Shown here piece by piece: positions 23,112 through 34,046 of a stretch of DNA of 64,000 nt. This DNA comes from Entrophospora sp. SA101 (taxonomy: Eukaryota > Glomeromycota > Glomeromycetes > Entrophosporales > Entrophosporaceae), in assembly GCA_958430865.1 (NCBI GenBank), contig CAUDNR010000558.1, positions 7,718 through 71,717 of the forward strand, given 5' to 3'. Each line of letters begins with the position of its first letter. Within the stretch, counting starts at the first letter, position 1. The translations under genes and the position numbers were made by a program. The notes beneath the pieces are model-generated. The model worked only from the letters and a program-made list of their open reading frames with translations. It was not told where the DNA came from and did no database searches.

Positions 23112-23417
23112 TTAAAAAGCTTTATCAACTTTAACTTTACTATTTTCATAAATATCATCAAGTTCTTCACTAGAATCCTTTTTTGGTGACGATGATAAAT
23201 ATGATAAATTTTTCTCTTCAACATTATCGATTTCTTCTGGTTCAGTGACAATTTCATATTCAGGAAATAATATTTTTTGGCTATATATTTTGTTATTATT
23301 ATTATTTTCTTCTTTGTGTCTTCCGATATTCCAATGATTTATTTGATGTTCTCTTGAACAATAACAACTCATTCCACACTTCCCGCATTCTTTTAACTCT
23401 AATAATAGATTATTTGA
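23112..23417 (-). CDS. MYND-like zinc-finger protein, copy 2 (3' exon)
   Basis: Identical in sequence to the exon at 9028-9333, with the same CGKC, CYCS and HW..H residues, and the same likely upstream Asn/Asp-rich coding stretch (about 23494-23674). The same doubts apply about the missing first Cys pair and the donor site. It is transcribed divergently from the Asn-rich repeat gene, with about 1.8 kb between them. Confidence 0.55.
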   Translation of the reverse strand, partial: SNNLLLELKECGKCGMSCYCSREHQINHWNIGRHKEENNNNNKIYSQKILFPEYEIVTEPEEIDNVEEKNLSYLSSSPKKDSSEELDDIYENSKVKVDKAF

Positions 23418-23818
23418 CTAATTAAAAAACAAAAAAACTTTCTTAATAAATATTCATAAATTGAATAAAAAAAATTTTAAAAAATTTTCATTTAATGTGT
23501 CATTTGAAATGTTTTTTGAAGATTCATCATCATCATTAATATTCTTGTCCTTATTATTATTTTTGTTGTTATTGTTATTGCTGTCATCACCAAATTCAAT
23601 ATACGGCCAATATGTATTATCTTTTGGTAATTGATTTCTATAAATTTTAAAACTTTTATTTTCAAAAAAAAGAAAAAAAGGGTTTTTTAAATTTTTAAAT
23701 AATCAGAATACACACACAAACCATTTATGACCTTTGAATTGGTTGGCGCTTCTGAAGTCAATCAATACAATTTCATTATATCGAATGATTCATTATAAAA
23801 AAGGAATATTTTGTAAAA

Positions 23819-23989
23819 AATGTAAAATTTTGAATTTTCAAATGCTAAGGCTCATCCAATTTTTAGTTTCGATAAGTTTTGAGGTTTGAGTCATGAATAA
23901 TAAAACTTGTGAGTTAACTTTTTTAAAATGATATAAAAATTTTCCGTTTTAATACTATTAATTGATATATTGTATCATGACCTCGCCTA
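23819..23989 (-). repeat. Fragment of pogo-like non-autonomous element family (copy 2)
   Basis: Duplicate of the fragment at 9735-9905, carried within the 3-kb duplication. Confidence 0.6.
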
Positions 23990-25486
23990 AATATAGTCAA
24001 ACTTCGATAAACCAAATTCCATTAAACCGAAGTTGTAGTTTATAGTAATAGTAATAGTAAATTTCAGAATTTCTACCAATAGCCCTGATTACTTCTGCTT
24101 ATATGTAATAGGGACCGCATTTGTAAATGGAAATATAAGGTGTAAATTTAAATGTAAAAAGATGAAGAAAAAATGTGTAACAAACGTCTCGGAATACTCC
24201 AAGAAAAAATAATCGATAAAACGTTCGTTAGTGTATTTTACAAGCTTCATATATCTTGTCCTTAATGCTTACTTCAATCACTCCTATACAAACTATTAAA
24301 TAGTTGATAGAACGTTCGTTAGTATATTTTGCAAGCTTCATAGATCTTGTTCTTAACACTTGCTTCGAACTTCTACACAAACTAGATCTTAATCTTTATT
24401 ATCATCCTCAAAAAAGATGTTTCGTTGTCGTTGTTTGCTATTTGTTGTTACTAATATTATTGTTTAATGTCGCTATAACAACTACTGATTGATGGATATT
24501 CATAATAATCATTAATGAAACTTTAATCAATATAAAACAATCACTAATAAAATACCTTTTAGTTTTTGACGAATCCCATCTACATAAAATTCTTCGTGAC
24601 TATTAAATTTCTATAAAATGGATTTTCGTGAGTCTCTCTAAAACTTATTAACCAATACCCCATAGAGTAATGATCATATAAAAGTTTGATGTATTCTACA
24701 CCTTCTCATTTACTATCAAGTCTTTTTAAGCGATATTGAGAAATAATCTGAGCTTTGAAGTGAAAAAGTAATACTGTTTTTGAATTAGTCGTGGATTCAT
24801 GTAGAGAAGACCTTTCGATATGAAAAGAGTATTCATTAGAAAGCTTTAATGGAGTTCTTTCATTTTTCTCTAACAACAAGTTCGAGTTTTACGAGATGTT
24901 TTAAAAAACCTTCATGTGACACGAATTTCGAATTTATTTTCACGTGCCTCAGGGATATGTCACACGACTATTATTATTATGCATGGGTGATTATTAGCAT
25001 TGGTATTAGTATTAGTAATTTGGAATAACGAATTTTAAATGAAACTCTTTTATGTGTCCCGTGCACCCGTTGTTGACTGGACTGAAATTGATTAAATATG
25101 GAGGTAAACATATGTGTGAAATCGTAAATATATATTTCATAGGTTCATGCATCACTTAAAGAATAATTATTTGGGTAGAATCAATGATTTATTTCTTTTA
25201 TAAAATAAATCATCATAGTTGTATAAATCGCGTTAGAACGAACAATAATAAAATTATTCCAAAACAGTTATAAAGTATATATGGCATGATCAGCAATGTG
25301 TTTTATTTTAATTATAATACGAGTGAGTCTTTAAAACTGGTTTTGATCCCAGATAGCCTGGTGTAGAATTTGGTGGCGCTTCTGAAGTCGATTCATTATG
25401 TCAAATGATTTTTCATTATATAAAAAAGGAATATAATATTTTACTACTGGATTGATCGAGTTTTTTTTTTTTTTTTTTCAAGCAAA

Positions 25487-26599
25487 ATGAATGATAATAA
25501 TTTTAACTTTTTCATCCCTGACCATCCACAAAATAATCCTTCGATTTCTACCTATTCTAATAACATTAATCTCAATAGTAATAACAATAATAATAATAGT
25601 GGTGATAACGCGTCTAATATTAACACTTTTGGTGAGAGTTTTCAAGCAGCCAACTTAAACAATAGTCCTCTTGAATTTTTATCTCCGTCACAATCTCAGT
25701 TTTCACTTGAAACACAAACTCAATCTTTACATGGACAACATTTACTTCTTGAAACACAACAAACTCTGATTCTACAACAGCCTCATCCTTCGAATCCTCA
25801 ATTAAGCCATCATCATCAAAATGGGCTCGTTGTTCCTCAACCATATAATCAAGCACAATTTAACACAAGACTTCTTTATAATTACAACAACAACAACAAC
25901 AACAACAATGCATTAGGTGGAGACCTTGATTTTGTGATTCTAAACTTGGATGATACCATTAAAAATCTTTCAAGAATTTTGAATGATTATGGTATTTTGA
26001 CTGGACATCTCAACAATGAAATTCAAAATATAAATGCTCTTAATAGAAATGGACTTATTATTCCAAACAATCAAGCAGAATTTAATCTGAACAATCGTAA
26101 TAATGCACTAGGTGGGAATTTTGATAATGTGTTACTAAATTTAAATGTTATAAATAAAAGTCTTTCAGAATTTTTGAATGATAATCGTATTTTAGCTGGA
26201 CATCTTAATTATGGGATTCAAAATATCCCAAGACTTCCTTATAACTATTACAACAACAACAACAATCATATCATTGCACGCCTCGTTGGAGCAGTTCAAA
26301 ATTTAAACAAGATTAATAAAAATATTTCAGAGATTTTGAATGGTCATCGTGTTTTAAGTAGACATCTTGATAATGGAATTCGAAATATCTCAAAACTTTC
26401 TTATAATTATTACAACAACAACAACCATAACAATGGACATATTGACAATGTGGTTCTGAGTTTAAATGATATTAATAATAGCCTTTCGGAGATTTTGAAT
26501 AATTGTGGTGTTTTGGATAGACATCTCAATGATGAAATTCAAAATATAAATGCTCTTAACAGAAATCTTTCAAAGATTTTTAATAATTTTAATCAATAA
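25487..26599 (+). CDS. Asn-rich protein with four helical repeats, 370 aa, unknown function
   Basis: Single exon. Residues 1-124 are low-complexity, rich in Asn, Gln, Ser and His, with no signal peptide. From 142 on there are four related repeats (about 142-189, 207-254, 261-305, 318-370) with the pattern NLNDINKSLSEILN then HLNxxIQNI. Each is preceded by an Asn tract, often as YNYYNNNN. The periodic Leu/Ile spacing predicts amphipathic helices. I know no named domain with this pattern. The first 124 codons also exist as a truncated copy at 11403, and the duplication breakpoint falls just before the first repeat. The upstream region has a T18 run directly before the ATG context. Confidence 0.75.
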   Translation: MNDNNFNFFIPDHPQNNPSISTYSNNINLNSNNNNNNSGDNASNINTFGESFQAANLNNSPLEFLSPSQSQFSLETQTQSLHGQHLLLETQQTLILQQPHPSNPQLSHHHQNGLVVPQPYNQAQFNTRLLYNYNNNNNNNNALGGDLDFVILNLDDTIKNLSRILNDYGILTGHLNNEIQNINALNRNGLIIPNNQAEFNLNNRNNALGGNFDNVLLNLNVINKSLSEFLNDNRILAGHLNYGIQNIPRLPYNYYNNNNNHIIARLVGAVQNLNKINKNISEILNGHRVLSRHLDNGIRNISKLSYNYYNNNNHNNGHIDNVVLSLNDINNSLSEILNNCGVLDRHLNDEIQNINALNRNLSKIFNNFNQ

Positions 26600-27599
26600 T
26601 ATTTATTATATTTATTTATTATTCTTTGTAGAAACATGACGAGAATATGTTTTAGCAGTATTACATATAATCATATAATAGTAAAAATAAATTATAATTC
26701 ATCAAACCTCACAACGTTATTTAAGGTATATGTTTTTGAATTTGTCTTAATATGCTTTTTATTATTACAAAAAGTAAAGTGACCTTGCTGCTATATATTT
26801 ACTAAAAATATTGAGATAAATTTGACCATTGGAAGCTTGACGCTAAATTAGTAATATCAGCCAGATAATAACTTTTTTTCTTTGTACAATAATAAAAGAA
26901 TTTCTATTCGTTACTTAGAATGACAATAAAAAAAAACTTGCCATTCATTTGCCCCACCCAAAAAAATACAATATTCTTAGCAGAATAAAAGGTGATAATA
27001 ATAATAATAACGGTGGTGAGTTAAGAGATATGTCATTGAATAATAATTAGTAGTATTAACAATGAACCATTCATTACGTAGTAAGTAGTAATAACAATAG
27101 CAGTGATAACAGTAGTAGTAATAATAGTGAACCATTAGGTAATGGTAATTATGGTGAACCTTTCGTTCGTGAAAGGGATTTTGAATGGATTAATTGAATC
27201 TATTACATCTGATGTTTTGGGTTAAATTCCCGTTTAAGTTCAATTTCAACTATTCAAAAAAGGCCCGCTCAACATGTAAGAATTAATGTTAGTTGGACAT
27301 GCAAATATTTTGAAAAAATACAACAATAATAAAATTTGTAGAATTTGTAAAACTATTTGTTTGGTAGAGCTAATAAAAAGTAATTTTACCAAATCTTGCC
27401 ACGCAAGCAAGAATTTACTTAGCAATACCGGCAAGCTCGGTACCATCTGAGAAGTTATCTTCGCCGGGAATTTATTTACAAAAAAAAAGAAACAGACAGA
27501 CTTAGTAAAATAATATTCTTGATGTTCTTTTTTTAAAGAAAATTCAACCCTTTTTTAAAACTATTATTTTTTAGTAAATTTACATGTATTAAAATATAT
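26600..27599. other. Intergenic with weak coding-like fragments
   Basis: A short plus-strand piece near 27130 (NYGEPFVRERDFEWIN) has coding character but no extension in either direction. A 66-codon minus frame at 27246-27446 is unconvincing. Confidence 0.35.
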
Positions 27600-27990
27600 T
27601 CATGGCTAACAATTGGTTGTTATCGCACCACATACAGCTTCTTGTGAGAGAATTGGTCGATTTGTGGATGGTTATTTGGAAGAAAGTTCATAGTTATTAT
27701 GCCTTAAATTGCAAGGAAGAATTGAAATAGTAGATGAAATATTTCTGAAAATGAAATATAGAAAACTTTTTTGACAGCTCAAGATGATAATGAGGAAGGA
27801 AATGAAGATGATATAGAAATGTCTTCACTAGAAGAAGAAAATAATGATGTGAATGTTAATGAGGAACTTCCAGAATCTTATTATTCAAAATACAATGGAT
27901 TTAACTCATAAGATCCAGATGACAGTTTATCTGAGATGACAAAGACAGATCTGAAAATTTATCTGGAGAAGAAACCATGTTAGCCATAAT
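27600..27990 (+). pseudogene. 3' remnant of hAT-type transposase
   Basis: PHTASCERI followed, after a frame change, by SICGWLFGRK matches the conserved C-terminal dimerisation region of hAT transposases (ACER..S..G). An acidic tail (EEGNEDDIEMSSLEEEN, then LPESYYSKYNGF) follows before stops. The upstream transposase body is not recognisable. Confidence 0.55.
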
Positions 27991-28114
27991 GATAATGAGG
28001 AAGGATATGATCCAAATAAATTGACATCATCATTTATGTAGTTTTATTGTGGCATTGTTTTTGTTAGATTGGATTAAACAATAAAATCCGAGATTAAAAT
28101 ACATGCAAATTTTA

Positions 28115-28225
28115 ATCATATTGGGAGTTCCACCCACAGTTTAGGATTTGGCCCATGGTTTAGGAGTTTCGTTCACGGCTTAGGAGTTTTGCCCACAGTT
28201 TAGGCAATTTAGGCCTAAATCGAGA
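28115..28225. repeat. About 23-bp tandem minisatellite
   Basis: Four imperfect units of the form GTTTAGGAGTTTTGCCCACA occur between 28118 and 28205. They are followed by an inverted segment, GCCTAAATCGAGATTGCC, giving a small hairpin potential. Confidence 0.65.
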
Positions 28226-30035
28226 TTGCCTAAATTCCTAAACTATGTGATAGTTTCGGTCATCATCATTAAAATAGAGTGAAGAAAAACGGGGAGAATA
28301 GCTGAATAAAACAAATAAATAAATTTAAAGAAATATTAGCGTTGGAGTGTTGTGTGAGATTTTTTAGTGGTCAGTGTTAATAAAATTTACTATATACAAA
28401 ATGATCTATTTTTCATATTCAATGCTCTTTTTATGTAATTTAACCTGGATAATTTGAATGGGTTCTTTTCAACTATACGAGTTTTATTTTTTGAATTGGC
28501 AAATGGTGCAAAGTTGTGACACATGCATAAAACTTGTTTATTAAATTTTGTTTTGTTTAATATAATTTAACTTTAATTTTTTTTATGTTCCAAAAAAAAA
28601 CAAATAATAGATTGTCGATAACCTCAGTTGTACAATTAATATTTCCATATACATTATGATAATGAGTGAACACACTCCATTTATTTATTATTTATGTGTT
28701 GGATGGTGTATGTAATATTAGACGTACCTCTGGTGATAATGATTCACATTTAACTTTATATCACTCGTGTGTATATAAAAGTTGCCTACATACCGACACA
28801 GCCAAAGCGAACCCACTGGTTTCCAAATTTTTGATGAAAATCTCCTTATAACGAACATATTAACATTAAATTTATAATATAAGGTGTAAAGAGTATGATG
28901 GCGATTTTTAAATTTTGACAACCACATCAGAAAAATAAATCTTACGTAAACTCACGTAGGTTTCAAATTGACCAGCATGATGTCAAACTCTTGGTAATTC
29001 TAGTAACAATTTCGCATAATTTTAAAATTTATTTTCCTGATGCTAACCATCCATTAAAATTTTCTTTGCAATTTAGTGTATTTATTTATGTCTCCAAAAA
29101 TGACCGGATTTGAAGATAAACTTTGTTGCATCCATAAATATAAAGCAACTTCAAATTCAGGAATTTTTCTTCTTCTTTTAACACACATTCGGAACTAATG
29201 ATGTTGATACTTGCGACTGTTTTAACGATATTTTCTATAGTTTAGAATGGATACCATTTGCATATTTCTTTTTTATCCGTGTTTAAATTTATAAAACAAC
29301 TTGAAGCTTTCACAATGAATAAAGTCATCTACTTATAATGTAAAGATTTATTTCATGTGGGTCTTTTTTGTCATTAATATAAATCGTTTTTTAATAAAAA
29401 AATGGCTATGCAATCTTTTTTAAAGCAAAAGGCTAAGTTATTCATTTATAATAGCTTAATATTAAAAGAAGATACCGTTAAGATTTTTGGTGGAATTCCA
29501 ATCCATCCAATTCCTATTGAATATTCTTGAGAGTAATAAATTTAATAATAAAAATTAATTTCAAGCTTTTTATACAATCTCGACAAATATATATATATCG
29601 TTATTCAAAAGCACGTATATTAATAATGCGATCTGCCATCTGCTATTTACGCATATCAGATTCAGCGGATTGAACGAATAATCCAATAAAATATTGTCAT
29701 ATAAATATATAGCAATAACAATAATTTTATGATATCCATAAATTTAATTTAACAAAATGTGTAAAAGAATTTAGCAGAAAAATCATAAAGTATTATTTAG
29801 ATGAAACAAAGCTGAAAATGTTTTTTATAACCCAAAACTAAACTTAAAAACAAAATGAAGAAAGAATGAAGGGAACCGATTTTTGAAATCCAATTTGTTG
29901 ATTTTCATTTTGTTAGTATTAGTATTAGTATGAGAGGTTTGTCCACTTGTGACGGTCTTTGAGTATTTCAAAGTCAAATTGCAAACCAACGCATTCGAGC
30001 AATAAATTTATTTCAAATGAAAAACTATGATAACT
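28226..30035. other. Gene-poor stretch
   Basis: No convincing gene on either strand. A short plus fragment KEDTVKIFGGIPIHPIPIEY near 29466 is coding-like but isolated. The remainder is AT-rich intergenic DNA. Confidence 0.4.
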
Positions 30036-30300
30036 ATTGCAATTTTTGCTCGAATTATTCATTTTATTTCGGTTATTCGTTTTATTCAAATTATTCGTTT
30101 ATTCGAATTATTATTATTATTCGAATTATTATTATTACTCGAAGTATTTGAATTACTTGTTTTAATCGAATTATTCGAATTATTCATTTTATTTCGAACT
30201 ATCCGTTTATTCATTTATTCGAACTATTCGTTTTATTCAAACAGTTCGTTTATTCGTTTTGTTTGAAATTTCGAATTATTCATTTACTCGAATTATTATC
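30036..30300. repeat. Degenerate ATTCGAATTATT-type repeat tract
   Basis: Successive units combine TTATTCGAA, TTATTATTATTCGAA and TCGTTTATTCG over about 260 bp. The overlapping 79-codon frame is a translation of the repeat, not a gene. Confidence 0.8.
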
Positions 30301-31182
30301 AAGTCTAGAAAAAATTAAAAAAAAAAAGAGACCGTTATAAAGAAAAGAAAAATAAATTGCAATTAATTAGGAAATGTAAAATGCCGATAAGAATAACTGT
30401 AATTAAATAGCAAGAAAGAATTTTGAGCATTAGTAGAACCCATGGTTTGAATTAAGAAATTAAATTTTATTTCGTGGAACATTTGAAATAATTTAATTTG
30501 TGTAACAACAAAATATTTACTTGCGGAAACAAAACAATTTATTAATATTAACATACAATGAATCAAAACCGAGAGATGAAATAAACAAAATTTACAAAGA
30601 ATAAATTAATTATAATAGCTTTAGAAGGAGAAAATCAGCAATAAAATACCTGAAGAACTAAGTACTATGAGTGCGGCTAGTACAAGTGCAAATTCTAGTG
30701 GCTGAAGGAAAGTACATAATTACACCATAACAAGAATCAAACAGGCATGAAGAAAATAAGCAAGCAATCTGACAATCGATGGACCAAAGAATTATATCAA
30801 ACACGAAAGGAATGGAACGTTGAAAAATTGAAAATTCAAGGTCAAGTGGACTTGGGCTAAAGGAAAAAAGGAAAACGGGAGATAGAGAAGAAATAATTCA
30901 TCTGGATGATGAATAGTAACATGCGTTTATCTAGATTCTGTAGATATGTCAGTTCATATGGTACCAAGAAATAATTGCGAGAATGAATATTTTGTTAATA
31001 AATATATCTTTTAATAATAAAACTGTCAGTGATTAATTTCGTATATAATCTTTGTTGTTAATTATCTTGGTGACTAATTTCATATATTATTATCTTTATC
31101 GTTAATTATCTTGGTAATTAATTTCAATGATGTTAAATATCGTTATATATCGTAAGATAATTATCGAAAATTATCTACTTCG
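30301..31182. other. Intergenic, possible gene relic
   Basis: Plus-strand KQSDNRWTKELYQTRKEWN near 30760 looks like an exon fragment, but a stop follows within 15 codons. The stretch 31020-31180 is rich in CGATAATTATC-like inverted short repeats. A 67-codon minus frame at 30363-30566 is not supported. Confidence 0.35.
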
Positions 31183-32868
31183 TTAATTTTCGTTTTTTTT
31201 TTTATTGAGATAAATACCGATAAATGATATATCTCGATATTTATCCCAAAAAAATTTCCTGATGAATGCAATAAAATCCATTACCGATCCTTTTCTTTTA
31301 TCAAAATCATCATTCGAGAGAAAAGAGTTAACATCAAGATTATTTAATGAGCCATCATTAATTGTATAACTCTTTGATTTAATTTCTAATATTCTACTTG
31401 TGCGATATGCTTTCGGATGTGGTCTGTGTACTTGTAGTAAATTACTATAATCACTACCACTAGTACTATTATTATTAAGAATTTCCTCAAACTTTTTAGC
31501 TGAAAAAGTCCAAAGCTCTGCAGCAGTTGGTCTCTTGGTTGGATCCGCATCCAAACATCTCTGTATCATTTGTGCATAATCATCAGGCATTCCAGGTAAC
31601 ATTGGTGGTCGTAGACCTCCACATATATCAAAAATTAGACAATGATTGTGAGCTCTACCATCAAATGGTGGATGTCCTGAAAATATTTCCCACATTAACA
31701 TCCCAACACTATAAACGTCGGTTTCCTTTGTGTATTTTGTATTAATTCTGCCTCTAAGTAGCTCAGGCGCAACATAGGGTATGATTCCGTAGACCTTATC
31801 TGATGATTTTTCATCAACTGGCCCACATAATCCTAAATCTGTAATATAACAATTTCCCCCATCCATTAATATATTACCACTGTGTAAATCACAGTGTATT
31901 AAATCTTTTTCATGCATCTGATATAATGCATTACATAAATACCCAAAAATTATAATTCTATCTTTTAAAGTTAAATTTAAGTGATTTTTTTGTAAATAAT
32001 CCCTTAAATTTCCTTCTGAATAAATTAAGACCATTGCATAATTTCCACTATCTGGGAATTTAGTTATACCATAGCAAGGAGCAATTACTTGCGATTTAAT
32101 TTTACAGTAATTCATTGCCTAAAATTGAATATAAAATCGATTGGTATTACATAATGCAAAATTATTTATTTTCGTTTTTTAATCACAACTACCAACCTCA
32201 TCAAAAAAGCTTTTTCCCGGATTACTTGAATAATTTAAATTTTTTAATACTACTCTTTGGGCACCAAAATAACTAAAGTCCTTTTTATTTACATCATAAT
32301 CATGAATAGTCCCTCTTGTCCATTCCGCAGTATAAATTGAACTAAATCCACCTTCAGTTAATTTTGAAATATTTTCAAATTGTTCAAAAGGTATCCATTC
32401 TATGATGTAGTCTGGCAGAGACGAGATAATTTGACATTGTTGAATAAAATTATCAACTATTGCGTTCCCAGATGTCCAGGTAGTGAAAAGACTCTGTAAT
32501 TGTAAACAAATACATCCTTCACAGAATCTATCAGAATATCTTGGTAATTTACATTTGCTGCATTCTTTGGGTTTTCCCAATCTATCTTTTGAATTGTTTA
32601 GTTCCAAATCATAAAGAAACCTTCCTATACAATATCCTTTTTCATTTTCAGAAAGCTCCTCGTTTTTTTTGACCAGTGAAAAAAAACAATCTTTTCTACT
32701 TGCTTCATCAGAATTAACCATTGCATGGTTATACATTTCATTATCAATTTTAAATACTAACTCCCTTCTTTCTAATGATAATAATTTAATATATGACATT
32801 GTATAAAAATAAGTAAAAGCAAAGATTTTGACAATATTTGCTATACATGATGATTTCTTTTCACACAA
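31183..32868 (-). CDS. Protein kinase (TKL-like, Glomeromycotina type)
   Basis: Two exons: 32197-32868 (donor GTTGGT) and 31183-32118. The N-terminus includes a Cys motif CSKCKLPRYSDRFCEGC likely to bind zinc, then WIPFEQFENISKLTEGGFSS (glycine loop) and RVVLKNL with the ATP-binding Lys. Exon 2 carries the catalytic loop IHCDLHSGNIL, metal-binding ITDLGL in place of DFG, APELLRG, DVYSVGMLMWEI and RCLDADPTKRPTA. All catalytic residues are present, so an active kinase is likely. The HCDLHSGN loop and the zinc motif upstream of the kinase domain are typical of the greatly expanded TKL-like kinases of Rhizophagus (family knowledge). A shorter start, MSYIKLLSLERR, at about 32799 is plausible because the first 23 residues resemble untranslated sequence. 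The substrate is unknown. Confidence 0.9.
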
Positions 32869-33184
32869 AATTGATTACATGTAACAAACAATTCTATTAA
32901 GATTACTTACTGAAACTTTGCCAAAACTCTAAAGCCAAACAATATGTCACAGGAAGTGTAATACATATAAAAAAATCCAGATATCCGCAAAAAAATCTAG
33001 ATTATCATTACTATACCACAACATGAGAAAATCCCTTCACCATATTATTAGAACCAATATTAAATTAACCAAAGCAATTCAAAAACCTTTTGTAAAGCGT
33101 ATGTTGAAAAATCAGGAGAAGAGGAGGTAAAGAGTTCAAAATAGAAATGTCTAATTTAACATTTTCAAAACCAAATTTTTCTAT

Positions 33185-34046
33185 AATTATTTTATCTCGG
33201 TTTAACGGATTTAATGGATTTTCATATAAATTCGGTTTATTATTATCGGATATTTTTTAAAAATTCATATGTCACTAATAATAATAAATTTTTCTCGATA
33301 TTACGGACGATAATGGTGATACTTACTATTCTGAGCTAACAAGTAATGACGCACAATTGTTCTTGGCAATGACACTATCAATATGTCATTTCTTTTTATT
33401 TCTTTATATGCTAATGGTTAAAAATTGTTTGTTAATGATTAAAAATAGTTTGGGAAAAACTAATATAATTAATCAAAATACAACTGATTTGATGGTTGAT
33501 GAAAATCGATCAGAAATAAATAAAATAAACAGTTTGATCACTCAACTTTTCTTTCAAGATCGTCTAGATGCCAATGAATATGTTATGATTGACCAAAATC
33601 TTCTTGTTCAAGAAGAAATGACAACACAAGAAATCGTAAATATTGTAAAAGGACAAAATGAAGTTGGTGATGACGATGAAACAAATGAACCTAATATAAA
33701 AGCTCTGGAAACTGTACTTAAATATGTACAGCAAAAAAATTTAGAAATGTCAAGAGATTAAAAATTGAAATTTCTTACAAAAATTCTCAAGAACAAGTGC
33801 AAACAATAATGGAAGATTATTATAATGTCAACTTTTAAGTGAATGATTTTTTTTTGATTTTTTACCAACTGTATTTTTATTATAATTTATTATTTGCATT
33901 CATATTATTCAAAAATAAAAATAAAAATAATTTTTTAACGTAACGTGTATCACATGATTTAATCAAAAATAGATCAGTATAATGGATGACTCAGTATAGC
34001 GGATAAATTTCTGGAGCAAACATATCCGTTATACCGAGATCCACTG
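33185..34046 (+). mobile_element. Decayed pogo/Tigger element with transposase C-terminus
   Basis: The right end, CCGTTATACCGAGATCCACTG (inverted: CAGTGGATCTCGG), is a classic pogo-type terminal repeat, answered on the left by ATCTCGGTTTAACGGA near 33194. Inside, an open frame at 33357-33761 ends with DEYVMIDQNL-like sequence, MTTQEIVNIVKGQNEVGDDD and ALETVLKYVQQKNLEM. This is the acidic linker and C-terminal helix of CENP-B/Tigger-type transposases. The DNA-binding and DDE domains are absent, so this is an internally deleted, non-autonomous copy. Confidence 0.7.

Larger units (their letters stand above)
22771..25858 (+). repeat. Large direct duplication, copy 2 (3,088 bp)
   Basis: Partner of 8687-11774, offset 14,084 bp, no mismatch noticed. 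This copy is followed by the intact remainder of the Asn-rich gene, so its right side is likely the ancestral arrangement. Just before its left boundary a short direct repeat GTCTAAATTTAG occurs twice (near 22737 and 22768), a possible microhomology at the breakpoint. Confidence 0.95.

Noticed and set aside
8687..25858. The 3,088-bp direct repeats as long terminal repeats of one retrotransposon
   Set aside because: They contain ordinary genes, do not begin TG or end CA, and the 11 kb between them holds unrelated genes and no reverse transcriptase.
30027..30266. 79-codon Ile/Leu-rich frame
   Set aside because: It is a translation of the ATTCGAATTATT repeat tract.
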